A stretch of 64,000 bases of DNA from Acidimicrobium ferrooxidans (lineage in GTDB: Bacteria > Actinomycetota > Geothermincolia > Fen-727 > Anoxymicrobiaceae): assembly GCA_020723485.1 (NCBI GenBank), contig DYIU01000002.1, forward strand, positions 529,543 through 593,542, written 5' to 3'. A model generated the notes under the pieces. It had not been told where the DNA came from and did not search any database. It worked only from the letters and a program-made list of their open reading frames with translations. Made by a program: the position numbers and the translations under genes. Every line of letters starts with the position of its first letter. Within the stretch, counting starts at the first letter, position 1. Shown here piece after piece: positions 7,614 through 15,427 of the stretch.

Positions 7614-7988
7614 TCAGGCCGAATACCGCGCCATGGCGTCCGGTGACTCCCAGACGGCGACCGACTGGAGGCTCGCGGTCCAGCCTGCGCGCGCGGCTAT
7701 GTCCGTTAGCCTGTCGTAGAGTACCCTGGCGACGTTCTCGGCGGTCGGTTGAAGCCCGCTGAACTGCTCGATCTCGTTGAGATAGCGGTGGTCCAGGGGG
7801 CCTATCGCCTCCTGCAGCGCCCCGACGGCATCCTCGAAATCTATGACCAGGCCGCCCGGGCCGGTGTCCGGCGAGCCGAAAACCGCTTCCACCCGCCAAG
7901 TATGCCCGTGCGTGCGCGAGCACTTCCCCGGGTGCCCTTCCAGGTGATGGGCGGCGCTGAAATGGCTCTTCACGCTGATACTGTACAT
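7614..7988 (-). CDS. queD: 6-carboxy-5,6,7,8-tetrahydropterin synthase QueD
   Basis: The protein MYSISVKSHFSAAHHL has the QueD/PTPS zinc motif: AHHL at about 13-16 and CSRTHGHTW at 23-31, with the catalytic Cys23. It makes 6-carboxytetrahydropterin from dihydroneopterin triphosphate. At about 124 residues it has the usual QueD length. The ORF track extends it 67 codons too far upstream; the start at 7988 matches family N-termini. An extended -10 promoter lies about 40 bp upstream. Confidence 0.93.
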   Translation of the reverse strand: MYSISVKSHFSAAHHLEGHPGKCSRTHGHTWRVEAVFGSPDTGPGGLVIDFEDAVGALQEAIGPLDHRYLNEIEQFSGLQPTAENVARVLYDRLTDIAARAGWTASLQSVAVWESPDAMARYSA

Positions 7989-8025
7989 GCGGTCCGCCTC
8001 TGGTGAGAGATGGGATGCACGAAAG

Positions 8026-8031
8026 ATTATA
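8026..8031 (-). promoter_or_regulatory. Extended -10 promoter element upstream of queD
   Basis: The minus strand reads TGATATAAT, an extended -10 (TGnTATAAT), about 40 nt before the queD start. No good -35 is present, which is usual for extended -10 promoters. It would let queD-DUF366-queE be transcribed separately from the upstream pair. Confidence 0.5.
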
Positions 8032-9099
8032 TCACGGGGCCGGCGGCCTCCCGGGCTCCGAGGGCAGTCCCTGGGGGCCCAGGTTCTCGCCCAGGACCTG
8101 GATGAAGTTCTCCAGGCGCGCCCTCGCCGTGGCGCCCAGGCCGCCGGGGCAATCGCACTCAATAGTGAGAAGAGGCGCCTCGAGCACACGCGAGAAGATG
8201 ACGTCCTCCATGTTGCGGTGACAGAAGCTCTGCACGTAGTGGACCAGACCGTCCAGCCGCCTTCTGCCGGCCTCGAGGTTTATGTCGCGGGCCCTGCCCC
8301 TGACGCTGTAGGGGTACGTGTACGACAGGTACTGATCGACCAGGTCCGTTGACGCCCCCGGCATCGAGAACTGGCGCTGGACCTCCAGGAACACGAACCG
8401 TGCTCCGAGCGATTCCGCGAGCGGGAAAAGGCCGGGCTCGATGGGGGGCACGCCTATGTATCCCAGCCTTACCTCCCGGGAAAAGGGAAGGCCCGAGCGC
8501 TCGTCCAGGGGCTGCCTGGCAGCGGCCTCAGCGGTGAAGGCCTCCAGCCGCCGGCCGAACGCCTCCGGGTCTCCGCAGAAGTCACTCGAGCTCACAAGCC
8601 AGGCGTGCGCTTCCTCTCCGCTCACTCTTCCTTCCCGCCAGCACAGTACGTCCAGCCGCTCCAGCATCCCCCGGACCGGCGTGAGGCGGGCCTTCCACTC
8701 CTCGGCCGCGTCCGCCGTCGTCCCGAGCCGGCTGCAGAAACGCTGGAGCTCGCACTCCATCTCCCGCGGGTCGGGGGGCAGCGGGTAGGCGAACGGGATA
8801 ACCTCCACTCCTTCGAGCTCGAGGGCTTCGAGCAGGACCTCTGTTCCGGAGCAGTCGCCCCTTATGACCCCGATGACCCGGCCGGGTCCTCCGGAAGATG
8901 CCACCGCACCGTAGATCCCCTTCAGCCAGGCGCAGGACCCCTGGGGAAAACCCCGTGTGAGCGCCAGTTCCACCAGGGCGTCTCTGTCGGGGTGTGAGAT
9001 GAACACGTTGTTGAGGTCCAGGGGGACAAGGCCGGCTGCGAGCACCGCCTCCACGGGTACCGTGGTCGTGAGTCCGACCCGGCGATCCGGTTCAGGCAT
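8032..9099 (-). CDS. 2-hydroxyacyl-CoA dehydratase family (HgdB/FldC-like) protein
   Basis: The 355-residue protein begins VGLTTTVPVEAVLAAGLVPL, typical of D-component proteins of the 2-hydroxyacyl-CoA dehydratase/benzoyl-CoA reductase family. These enzymes bind a [4Fe-4S] cluster through spread cysteines; candidates here are in GSCAW, RGDCSG and SDFCGD, and a late IECDCPGG. No activator ATPase (HgdC) is adjacent, so it may belong to the orphan group of unknown substrate. The start at 9099 has GGAGG 6 nt upstream and overlaps the end of the MBL gene. Confidence 0.8.
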   Translation of the reverse strand: MPEPDRRVGLTTTVPVEAVLAAGLVPLDLNNVFISHPDRDALVELALTRGFPQGSCAWLKGIYGAVASSGGPGRVIGVIRGDCSGTEVLLEALELEGVEVIPFAYPLPPDPREMECELQRFCSRLGTTADAAEEWKARLTPVRGMLERLDVLCWREGRVSGEEAHAWLVSSSDFCGDPEAFGRRLEAFTAEAAARQPLDERSGLPFSREVRLGYIGVPPIEPGLFPLAESLGARFVFLEVQRQFSMPGASTDLVDQYLSYTYPYSVRGRARDINLEAGRRRLDGLVHYVQSFCHRNMEDVIFSRVLEAPLLTIECDCPGGLGATARARLENFIQVLGENLGPQGLPSEPGRPPAP

Positions 9100-10039
9100 C
9101 GCTTTCCTCCGGATTGGCGGCCGTGCGCGCCGGAGAGGCGGCGCACAGTTGGGAACCATCTTCAACGGCGTAGGCGTCCCTTCCTGCACGGCGCAGGCGG
9201 CATGCCGAGAGTTCAGGGTCGTGTGCCGTGAGGAGGAGGGCCCGGCGGTCGGCGCACTGCTCCAGGAGCGCGGCCTTACGACCGTATACCTCGACAGGGT
9301 CTATGTCCCATGCCATCAGCCAGTTCAGCTTCAGGTGCGCCATCGTAGGAACGATGTCCCCGATGAACAGGGCCTCTTCGCCAGAGGAAGATATCCTCAC
9401 GACCTGATGGCCGGCCGTGTGGCCGCCGGTGAGCTCGACCCTGAGCCCGGGGGCCACGTCGGTATCGCCATCCAGCAGTTCGAGGAGCCCAGACCCGGCG
9501 AGCGGCTCGAAATCCTCGGTCCTGTATGAGCCCCGGGTCCAGGGGTGCGGGGCCGTCGCCGCCTCCCATTCGAGGCGCTGGACCATCACCCTCGCGTTTT
9601 CGAAAGCCGGCACGGCTCTGCCGCCGGCGTCCAGGACGGTGCACCCGCCCGCGTGGTCCAGGTGCAGGTGCGTGAGCACCACGATGTCTATCTCGCCGGG
9701 CGCGACGCCCATCGCCCCCAGCGCGGTCACCGCCTCACCGCCTCTGGGACCGTAAATCTCGCGCTGCTTGGCGTCGTACTTCGACCCCATGCCCGGCTCG
9801 ACCAGCACCAGCGCGCCGCCCGTCTCGATAAGCAGTGAGTTCGAGTTGAGGGATATGCGGTTGGCGTCGTCCGGCGGGGCCTTCTTCTCCCAGAGGACCT
9901 TCGGGACGACGCCGAACATAGAGCCGCCGTCCAGGCGGAAGCGCGACGAGACAAACGGCGTGACCGTGATACCGCCTATATCGATGCTGCCCGGGGCCGG
10001 ACCCGGGCTCCGCGACTGACCCCGCGGTTCCACTGACAA
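9092..10039 (-). CDS. MBL-fold metallo-hydrolase
   Basis: The metallo-beta-lactamase fold is clear: THLHLDHAGG supplies the HxHxDH metal ligands, TGGHTAGHQVV the next histidine, FIGDIVPTMAHL the bridging aspartate, and LTAHDPE the last histidine. Such proteins are lactonases, glyoxalase-II-like or other hydrolases; the substrate is not predictable. The ORF extends to 10129, but a TTG at 10039 preceded by AAGGGGGT is the better start. It overlaps the downstream dehydratase-like gene by about 8 bp, so the two are co-translated. Confidence 0.87.
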   Translation of the reverse strand: MSVEPRGQSRSPGPAPGSIDIGGITVTPFVSSRFRLDGGSMFGVVPKVLWEKKAPPDDANRISLNSNSLLIETGGALVLVEPGMGSKYDAKQREIYGPRGGEAVTALGAMGVAPGEIDIVVLTHLHLDHAGGCTVLDAGGRAVPAFENARVMVQRLEWEAATAPHPWTRGSYRTEDFEPLAGSGLLELLDGDTDVAPGLRVELTGGHTAGHQVVRISSSGEEALFIGDIVPTMAHLKLNWLMAWDIDPVEVYGRKAALLEQCADRRALLLTAHDPELSACRLRRAGRDAYAVEDGSQLCAASPARTAANPEESDA

Positions 10040-10202
10040 CGTACCCCCTTTGACCCTCCACCCGGATGTCAAGAGTCCATACGGCGTGCCGATATAATAG
10101 CAGACGGCGCGCAGGTCAATCGTGCGCATCGATAGAACCGTTTATAGAGCGAAGCGGTACTCGAGGCCCTTCCCGATCGCGTTCGGGGAGCGGTGGAGGA
10201 AG

Positions 10203-10583
10203 ATGAGGAGACCCGGGCCAAGAGCGCGAAGCCAGCGGGGATTCACCATCGTCGAGATGATGATAACCCTCGTTATACTTGGGATACTGGTGGGCATAGT
10301 CGTGCTCTCCATGATGGTCTCCAAGACCAAGGCCCAGGAGTCCAGCTGCAAGGCGAACCTCCGGATAATCGAGAGCGCCATCCAGCAGTACTGCAGCCTG
10401 CATGACGGTGAGCTTCCGGACCCGCTGTACATACTCTCCGACGAAGGCTACATCGGCAGGAACTTCGATTGGACGTGCCCGGCGGGGGATTACAAGGGCA
10501 AGTCGGGAGACTACGGGGACAAGCATAATTACAATCCCAAGACCGGGGAGGTCACCTGCCCTCATCCGGGACACCAGATCTGA
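10203..10583 (+). CDS. Type IV pilin/pseudopilin-like protein
   Basis: The protein starts MRRPGPRARSQRGFTIVEMM. It has a prepilin peptidase site (G before FTIVE, with Glu at +5) and a single hydrophobic helix (LVILGILVGIVVL). The mature part is about 110 residues and holds several cysteines, with an NYNPKTGEVTCPHPGH-type C-terminus common in small prokaryotic pseudopilins. GGAGGAAG precedes the ATG. It would be inserted in the membrane and assembled by a type IV pilus or type II secretion system, which is not in this window. Confidence 0.88.
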   Translation: MRRPGPRARSQRGFTIVEMMITLVILGILVGIVVLSMMVSKTKAQESSCKANLRIIESAIQQYCSLHDGELPDPLYILSDEGYIGRNFDWTCPAGDYKGKSGDYGDKHNYNPKTGEVTCPHPGHQI

Positions 10584-10610
10584 GGGACGGAAGACGGGGA
10601 AGGAGACGGA

Positions 10611-11438
10611 TTGAAGTACTCGAGGTTTGAGCTGCTGGCGGTAGCCGTGGTCCTCTGCGCGGTGGTGGGCACCATCTTCGCCACCGTCTCAGACTCCAAC
10701 CGGGTCGCGGACATCGTGGGCCAGCTGATGATAGTCGTGGTCCTCATCGGCGGCCTCCATTACGGCAGGAAGGGAGCCCTCATATCGTTCCTCATAGCCA
10801 CGGGCTTCTACGCGATATTCGCCTTCGGCTTCAGGAGCGAGAGCATCGACATGGCGACCGCCGCGGAGGTGTTCGGGATCAGGGTCGGCATCTTCGCCAT
10901 AGTCGCCTTCGTGGCCGGCGAGCTCAACGTCAGGCTCAAATACCTCTTCATCAAGCTCGAGCATCACGACTACGTTGACAGCATCACGAGCCTCTACAAC
11001 TCGAAGTACCTCTCGAAGCTCATCGAGAAGTACATAAGCGAGTTCGACCGCTACGGCTCCAAGTTCTCGCTCACCAGCTTCACGGTGAACCCGGAGCTGC
11101 TCGAGCCGCTCAAGAAGAAAGCCCGTGTAAAGATGGTCAAAGACCTCGGCAACTCCGTCATCCGTGGCAATATCCGGGGGGCGGACGAGGCGGCCCGGCT
11201 GGAGGGTACTACCTTCACCGTGCTCTTCCCCAACACCAACTTCGACGGGGCCACCTGCGCGTCCATCAGGGTGAAGGGAAAGATAACCGGTTACCTGGAG
11301 AGGCACGGGCTCGATACGGACGACGACGAAACCATCCAGACGGAGATACTCGAGTACCCCAGGGACAAGGACACCGTGGAGATAATGGCGGTGAACCTCC
11401 AGAACGCGAGCCCCCCGGAAAAGTCCGGGCCTGTCTGA
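10611..11438 (+). CDS. Membrane protein with degenerate GGDEF domain
   Basis: The 275-residue protein has three to four N-terminal transmembrane helices (residues about 5-100) and a C-terminal half that resembles a GGDEF domain (VDSITSLYNSKYLSKLIEKY is the usual D-x-LT-x-LYN start). The signature GGDEF position reads LEGTTFTVLFPNT, so the catalytic and GTP-binding residues are lost and diguanylate cyclase activity is unlikely. The TTG start has AAGGAGA in front. It follows the pilin-like gene by 27 bp, hinting at a regulatory or sensory role in pilus function. Confidence 0.75.
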   Translation: MKYSRFELLAVAVVLCAVVGTIFATVSDSNRVADIVGQLMIVVVLIGGLHYGRKGALISFLIATGFYAIFAFGFRSESIDMATAAEVFGIRVGIFAIVAFVAGELNVRLKYLFIKLEHHDYVDSITSLYNSKYLSKLIEKYISEFDRYGSKFSLTSFTVNPELLEPLKKKARVKMVKDLGNSVIRGNIRGADEAARLEGTTFTVLFPNTNFDGATCASIRVKGKITGYLERHGLDTDDDETIQTEILEYPRDKDTVEIMAVNLQNASPPEKSGPV

Positions 11439-11441
11439 GCC

Positions 11442-11891
11442 CTACTCGCCGCAGGGCCAGATCACCATACGCCGCTCGCTGGCGTTCGCGAACCTCCCGT
11501 AAAAAGAGAGGATGCTCTCGTCTGACGGGCCCGCGGAGGCTTCCAGCTCCCTGCACCCGCGGCGCCGGGCGGCGGCGATCACCGACTCCATCAGCGCCGT
11601 GCCAAAGCCCCGACCGCGGTGCCCGGCGTCGACTATCAGGGCGGTCAGCCTCGCCTGCTCTCGGGAGCCGTAGAGGGTCAGGTACCATCCGACGGCCGCG
11701 AGCCCGACGGGCACCCCGTCGTCGCGCGCCACAAGGAACAGCCACGAGTCGGAGTTGAGGAGTTCGGCCAACACCCGGTCCCAGCGGTCGCGGTCCGCCT
11801 CCGGACTCCATCCCTGGGCCTCGGCGAAGTCGAGGAGCAGGCCGGTGACGACTCCGTGGTCCTTTACGCCGGCCCTTTCAATCTCAAGCAT
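11442..11891 (-). CDS. GNAT family N-acetyltransferase
   Basis: The 149-residue protein shows GNAT motif A (LIVDAGHRGRGFGTALMESV, the acetyl-CoA pyrophosphate loop RGxGxG) and the motif B region SILSFYGRFANA. The substrate is unknown. The ORF track extends it to 12800 across unrelated sequence; the ATG at 11889-11891 with GGAGG 9 nt upstream is the supported start. It converges with the GGDEF-like gene, leaving only a few bases between stops. Confidence 0.88.
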   Translation of the reverse strand: MLEIERAGVKDHGVVTGLLLDFAEAQGWSPEADRDRWDRVLAELLNSDSWLFLVARDDGVPVGLAAVGWYLTLYGSREQARLTALIVDAGHRGRGFGTALMESVIAAARRRGCRELEASAGPSDESILSFYGRFANASERRMVIWPCGE

Positions 11892-12020
11892 GACGCCTTC
11901 CCTCCGCATGACAACCGTCAACCGGGCCTTCCGGCTTTGATGATAGAATAAACGCGAAACAGAATCCAACGACCACCGGCGCCGGTGTTGCGACCCGGCG
12001 CTGGAGAGCAAACGGGGCCG

Positions 12021-12440
12021 ATGAGGATGCCGGAGAGAAGCCGAAGGAGGACATGGAGACTCCGGGCGGGTGATATCGTGATCGTGGCGCTCGTCACGGC
12101 TCTCGCCGCGGTCTCGATGGTGATGGTCACCCGGGCGGACGCGAACGTCAGGGGCTCCATGGCCGTGGTCGAGGTCAACGGCAAGGTAGTCCGGAAGGTC
12201 ACTCTCGGGTCCGGCCAGCCCGCGAGGAAGTACACGGTCGAGGGCTGGCAGGGGCCCAGCACTTTCGAGGTCGCCGACGGGAGGGTGCGGATGGTCTCGA
12301 GCGAATGCCGGGACAAGATATGCATCGGGATGGGCTGGACCGGCACGAGCGGCAGGAGCATAGTCTGCCTGCCAAACAGGGTCATCATCCGCGTGACCGG
12401 CGGCAGGGGCCCCGGCGGGGTCGACACAGTTACGGAGTAG
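12021..12440 (+). CDS. NusG domain II-containing membrane protein
   Basis: The protein has one N-terminal transmembrane segment (IVIVALVTALAAVSMVMV) followed by a NusG_II domain: VVEVNGKVVRKVTL, a Cys pair in SSECRDKICIGMGW, and CLPNRVIIRV. This family is regularly found beside Gx transporter, ApbE and Rnf genes in anaerobes and is probably a redox or metal-linked lipo/membrane protein; its role is not established. It starts the operon that continues into the ECF transporter genes, 10 bp before the Gx gene. Confidence 0.82.
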   Translation: MRMPERSRRRTWRLRAGDIVIVALVTALAAVSMVMVTRADANVRGSMAVVEVNGKVVRKVTLGSGQPARKYTVEGWQGPSTFEVADGRVRMVSSECRDKICIGMGWTGTSGRSIVCLPNRVIIRVTGGRGPGGVDTVTE

Positions 12441-12450
12441 GTGGTCCCGC

Positions 12451-12957
12451 TTGACGCCGACTCGCCGCGTTACCAACCTCGCACTGCTGGTCTCGGTCGG
12501 ACTGGTCTTGAGCATCATCGAGAGCATGCTGCCCCCTCTGCTGCCGGTCCCGGGAGCGAAGCTCGGCCTGGCCAATATTGCCACGGTCATCGCTTTATAC
12601 CTGTTCGGCCCCGGGATGGCGCTCGAGGTCACCGTCCTGAGGTGCCTGGTCGGGGGGCTGCTACGCGGCAGTGTTATCGGGCTCTTCCTGAGCCTTTCCG
12701 GCGGGATCGCGAGCACTCTCGTAATGATCTTCCTCTTCCTGGTCGCGGACAGGCTCATCAGCGTGGTAGGCGTGAGCGTCGCGGGCGCCGTGACGCACAA
12801 CGCCGCTCAGCTCGCCGCCGCCTACCTGATCGTGCAGAACACCGCGCTCTTCTATTACCTCCCGTACCTGCTCATCGTGTCCGTCCCGACAGGCCTCTTC
12901 GTAGGCTTCGCCTCCAGACGGGTGGCGCTCTCCCTGGAAGGCCTCTCGCTTGCGTGA
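12451..12957 (+). CDS. Gx transporter family protein, likely ECF substrate-binding (S) component
   Basis: The 168-residue integral membrane protein has five to six helices, an early GLVLSIIESMLPPLLPVPGAKLGLAN motif and GxxxxxLRCLVGGLLRGS, which define the Gx transporter/heptaprenyl diphosphate synthase component I-like family. Because the two ECF ATPases and EcfT follow immediately, it is best read as the S component of this importer. The substrate is unknown. The start is TTG with GGAG upstream; the end overlaps the next gene (TTGCGTGA). Confidence 0.8.
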   Translation: MTPTRRVTNLALLVSVGLVLSIIESMLPPLLPVPGAKLGLANIATVIALYLFGPGMALEVTVLRCLVGGLLRGSVIGLFLSLSGGIASTLVMIFLFLVADRLISVVGVSVAGAVTHNAAQLAAAYLIVQNTALFYYLPYLLIVSVPTGLFVGFASRRVALSLEGLSLA

Positions 12958-13801
12958 GTCAGCGGCCGGCTGCGGCGCGGGAGGCTCGAGCATCCGGGTT
13001 GAGGGCCTGCGCTTCTCTTACCCCGGTTCAAGCACCGAGGCGCTCCGGGGGGTAGACCTCGAGTTCCGGCAGGGTGCGTTCCATGCCCTGGTGGGGCGGA
13101 ACGGCTCGGGAAAGTCGACACTCGCACGGTGCATGAACGCCCTGCTGCCCCCTTCTGCGGGGCGGGTGCTCTCATGCGGCATCGACAGCGCCTCCGCCCC
13201 GGACCGCCGCGAGATACACAAAAGGGTGGCGATGGTCTTCCAGGACCCGGACACCCAGATGGTGGGCTCCACCGTCGAGGAGGAAGTGGCGTTCGGGCCT
13301 GAAAACCTTGGCCTCGAGCCCGCGGAGATAAGGCGCAGGGTGGACGGCGCGCTCGACAGGGTCGGGATAGTGCATCTCGCCGGGCGCCAGCCCGCCAGGC
13401 TGTCGCAGGGCCAGAAACAGCTGGTGGCCATCGCGGGCGCCCTGGCGATGGAGCCGTCCTTCCTCATATCGGACGAGTCGACGTCGATGCTCGACTACAC
13501 CTCGAGGCGGAAGGTGGTAGAACTGTTCATGGAGCTCACCTCCGCTGGCATCGGTATCGTGCACGTGACCCACTTCCTGGAGGAGGCCGCGCTGGCGGAC
13601 TCGGTGGTCATCCTGGACGGTGGCGCCGTGGCCGGCCGGGGCGCTCCGGCCGAAGTCCTGAGCGACCCGGTGCGCCTCAGAGAGCTGGGTCTCGACCCCC
13701 TGGCGGTCACGCTGGTCGCATACGAGTTAAGGAGGGCCGGCCACCAGGTGCCGGGCGACGTCCTCGATGTCAAGGAGCTGGTCTCATGGCTTTACGCCTG
13801 A
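12950..13801 (+). CDS. ecfA: ECF transporter ATPase (EcfA1-type)
   Basis: This ABC ATPase has Walker A GRNGSGKST, Q-loop MVFQDPDTQMVGSTVEEEVAFG, signature LSQGQKQ and Walker B LISDESTSMLD, plus the H-loop VTHF. The segment VEEEVAFGPENLG is typical of energy-coupling factor ATPases. The Walker B glutamate is retained (DE). It forms a heterodimer with the next gene product and drives vitamin, metal or cofactor uptake through EcfT. Start TTG overlaps the Gx gene; the end overlaps the second ATPase. Confidence 0.9.
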   Translation: MRESAAGCGAGGSSIRVEGLRFSYPGSSTEALRGVDLEFRQGAFHALVGRNGSGKSTLARCMNALLPPSAGRVLSCGIDSASAPDRREIHKRVAMVFQDPDTQMVGSTVEEEVAFGPENLGLEPAEIRRRVDGALDRVGIVHLAGRQPARLSQGQKQLVAIAGALAMEPSFLISDESTSMLDYTSRRKVVELFMELTSAGIGIVHVTHFLEEAALADSVVILDGGAVAGRGAPAEVLSDPVRLRELGLDPLAVTLVAYELRRAGHQVPGDVLDVKELVSWLYA

Positions 13802-14646
13802 GCCTCGAGAACGTGCACTACTCGTACCCCCTGCCCGGGCGCGAGGACGCTCCCGCCCTGACCGGCGCCGACCTTGCGGTCGAGCCCGGCGAGGTTCTCT
13901 GCGTCGCAGGCTCCAACGGGTCCGGAAAGTCCACGCTGGCGCAGGTCTGCGCCGGGCTCCTGCTCCCGGATTCAGGAGAGGTGCTCTACGGTGACGCCCC
14001 GGTGGAGGGGCGAGCGGGCCTGCGGGAGTTCAGGAGTAAGGTGAGCCTCCTCTTCCAGTCCTCCGAGGACCAGCTGTTCGCGGACACCGTGGCGAAGGAC
14101 ATCGCGTTCGGGCCTAAGAACCACGGGCTCCGCGGCGGCGAGCTGGAAGAAGCGGTAAGACGGGCCTGTGCCCTGGTCGGCCTGTCCCTCGAGGAGCTCG
14201 GGTCGAGGTCCCCATTCTCCCTGTCCGGCGGAGAAAAACGGAGGGCGGCGCTCGCAGGCGTCCTGGCCATGGACCCCGAGGTGCTGGTGCTGGACGAGCC
14301 GTTCATCGGCCTCGACCACACCGGCCGCGAACTGCTGAAATCGACGCTCGAGCGGTACAGGGAGGAGCGTGGGGCCTCCGTGGTCATTGTGACCCACGAG
14401 CTCTCCGACGCGTGGGGTCTGGCTGAGCGTTTCGCGCTGCTGTCGGGGGGGAGACTGTTGAAAGTGGAAGACAAGTCCGACCTTCTCTCCGGTGAGGTCG
14501 AGCTGTCCTCGCTCGGGATGAAGCTGCCGCAGTGGGGTGAGCTGGTGCGCGAGCTGCTGGGCTCCGGCATAGCGGTCACCGACCCGTCCGACCCGCGGAT
14601 GATAGCCGGGGCCATGGCGTCTTTTAGGGAGGCCCGGGGTGAGTGA
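13786..14646 (+). CDS. ecfA: ECF transporter ATPase (EcfA2-type)
   Basis: This second ABC ATPase has Walker A GSNGSGKST, Q-loop LLFQSSEDQLFADTVAKDIAFG, signature LSGGEKRRAALAG, Walker B VLVLDEPFIGLD and an H-loop VTHE. It is the partner of the upstream ATPase. It overlaps its neighbours on both sides, so ATPase 1, ATPase 2 and EcfT are translationally coupled and should be made in fixed ratio. Confidence 0.92.
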   Translation: MALRLSLENVHYSYPLPGREDAPALTGADLAVEPGEVLCVAGSNGSGKSTLAQVCAGLLLPDSGEVLYGDAPVEGRAGLREFRSKVSLLFQSSEDQLFADTVAKDIAFGPKNHGLRGGELEEAVRRACALVGLSLEELGSRSPFSLSGGEKRRAALAGVLAMDPEVLVLDEPFIGLDHTGRELLKSTLERYREERGASVVIVTHELSDAWGLAERFALLSGGRLLKVEDKSDLLSGEVELSSLGMKLPQWGELVRELLGSGIAVTDPSDPRMIAGAMASFREARGE

Positions 14647-15427
14647 TAGGGACATCACGATAGGCCAGTACATGGCCAAGGACACGGCGCTGCACAGGGT
14701 CGACCCCCGGCTCAAGTTCGCGGCCGTCGCAGTGGGCGTGGTGATGATCTTCATCTACAGCGGATGGGCCATGGTGGCGTTCTCCGTGCTCCTCCTGGCC
14801 GTCCTGGCGGTGGCGAGACTGCCGCTCCTGGCGGTCCTGCGGTCGCTCCGCACGGTCTGGGTGATACTGGTGGTGACGTTCCTGCTGCAGGTCTTCCTCA
14901 CGCCCGGCGAGGTCATCTGGCAGTGGGGGTTCCTGAGCGTCACGGACACCGGGCTCTACAACGGGGCGCTATTCTCGGCGCGGGTCGTCCTTCTTGTCAT
15001 CCTGCTGGCCGCCCTGACCATGACGACTCCTCCCCTGGCCCTTGCCGACGGCCTGGAGTCCATACTCCGCCCACTGAGGTACCTCAAGGTCCCCGTCACC
15101 AGGGTGACGACGGTCGTCAGCATCACGCTCATGTTCATCCCCAATATCCTGGAACAGAGCAGGCGGCTGGTTAAGGCTCAGACCGCGAGGGGAGCGGATT
15201 TTGAATCAGCGAACGTGTTGCGCCGGGTCAAGGACATACTCCCGGTCCTGGTGCCGCTATTCGTGAAGGTCTTTCACGACGCTGACGAGCTTGCCGTGGC
15301 GATGGACTCGCGCGCCTACTCGGGCGGCGAGGGCAGGACCCGCCTCCGCCCCCTGAAGATAGGCCCCGTCGAGGCGGTGCTCACCGCCGCTTTCGCCGCG
15401 GCCTCAGTCGCCCTTGTCCTGCTCTAG
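14639..15427 (+). CDS. ecfT: ECF transporter transmembrane component EcfT
   Basis: The 262-residue membrane protein has five or more helices and the two Ala-Arg-Gly-type coupling motifs of EcfT: AQTARGADF at about 180 and MDSRAYSGGEGRT near 225. These contact the ATPase grooves. It completes the ECF module. Its stop overlaps by a few bases with the convergent FecR/TPR gene. Confidence 0.9.
   Translation: MSDRDITIGQYMAKDTALHRVDPRLKFAAVAVGVVMIFIYSGWAMVAFSVLLLAVLAVARLPLLAVLRSLRTVWVILVVTFLLQVFLTPGEVIWQWGFLSVTDTGLYNGALFSARVVLLVILLAALTMTTPPLALADGLESILRPLRYLKVPVTRVTTVVSITLMFIPNILEQSRRLVKAQTARGADFESANVLRRVKDILPVLVPLFVKVFHDADELAVAMDSRAYSGGEGRTRLRPLKIGPVEAVLTAAFAAASVALVLL

Noticed and set aside
11892-12800. 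N-terminal extension of the acetyltransferase ORF to 12800
   Set aside because: The extension overlaps two plus-strand genes (NusG-II and Gx) and has no domain; an ATG with a good ribosome site lies at 11891.
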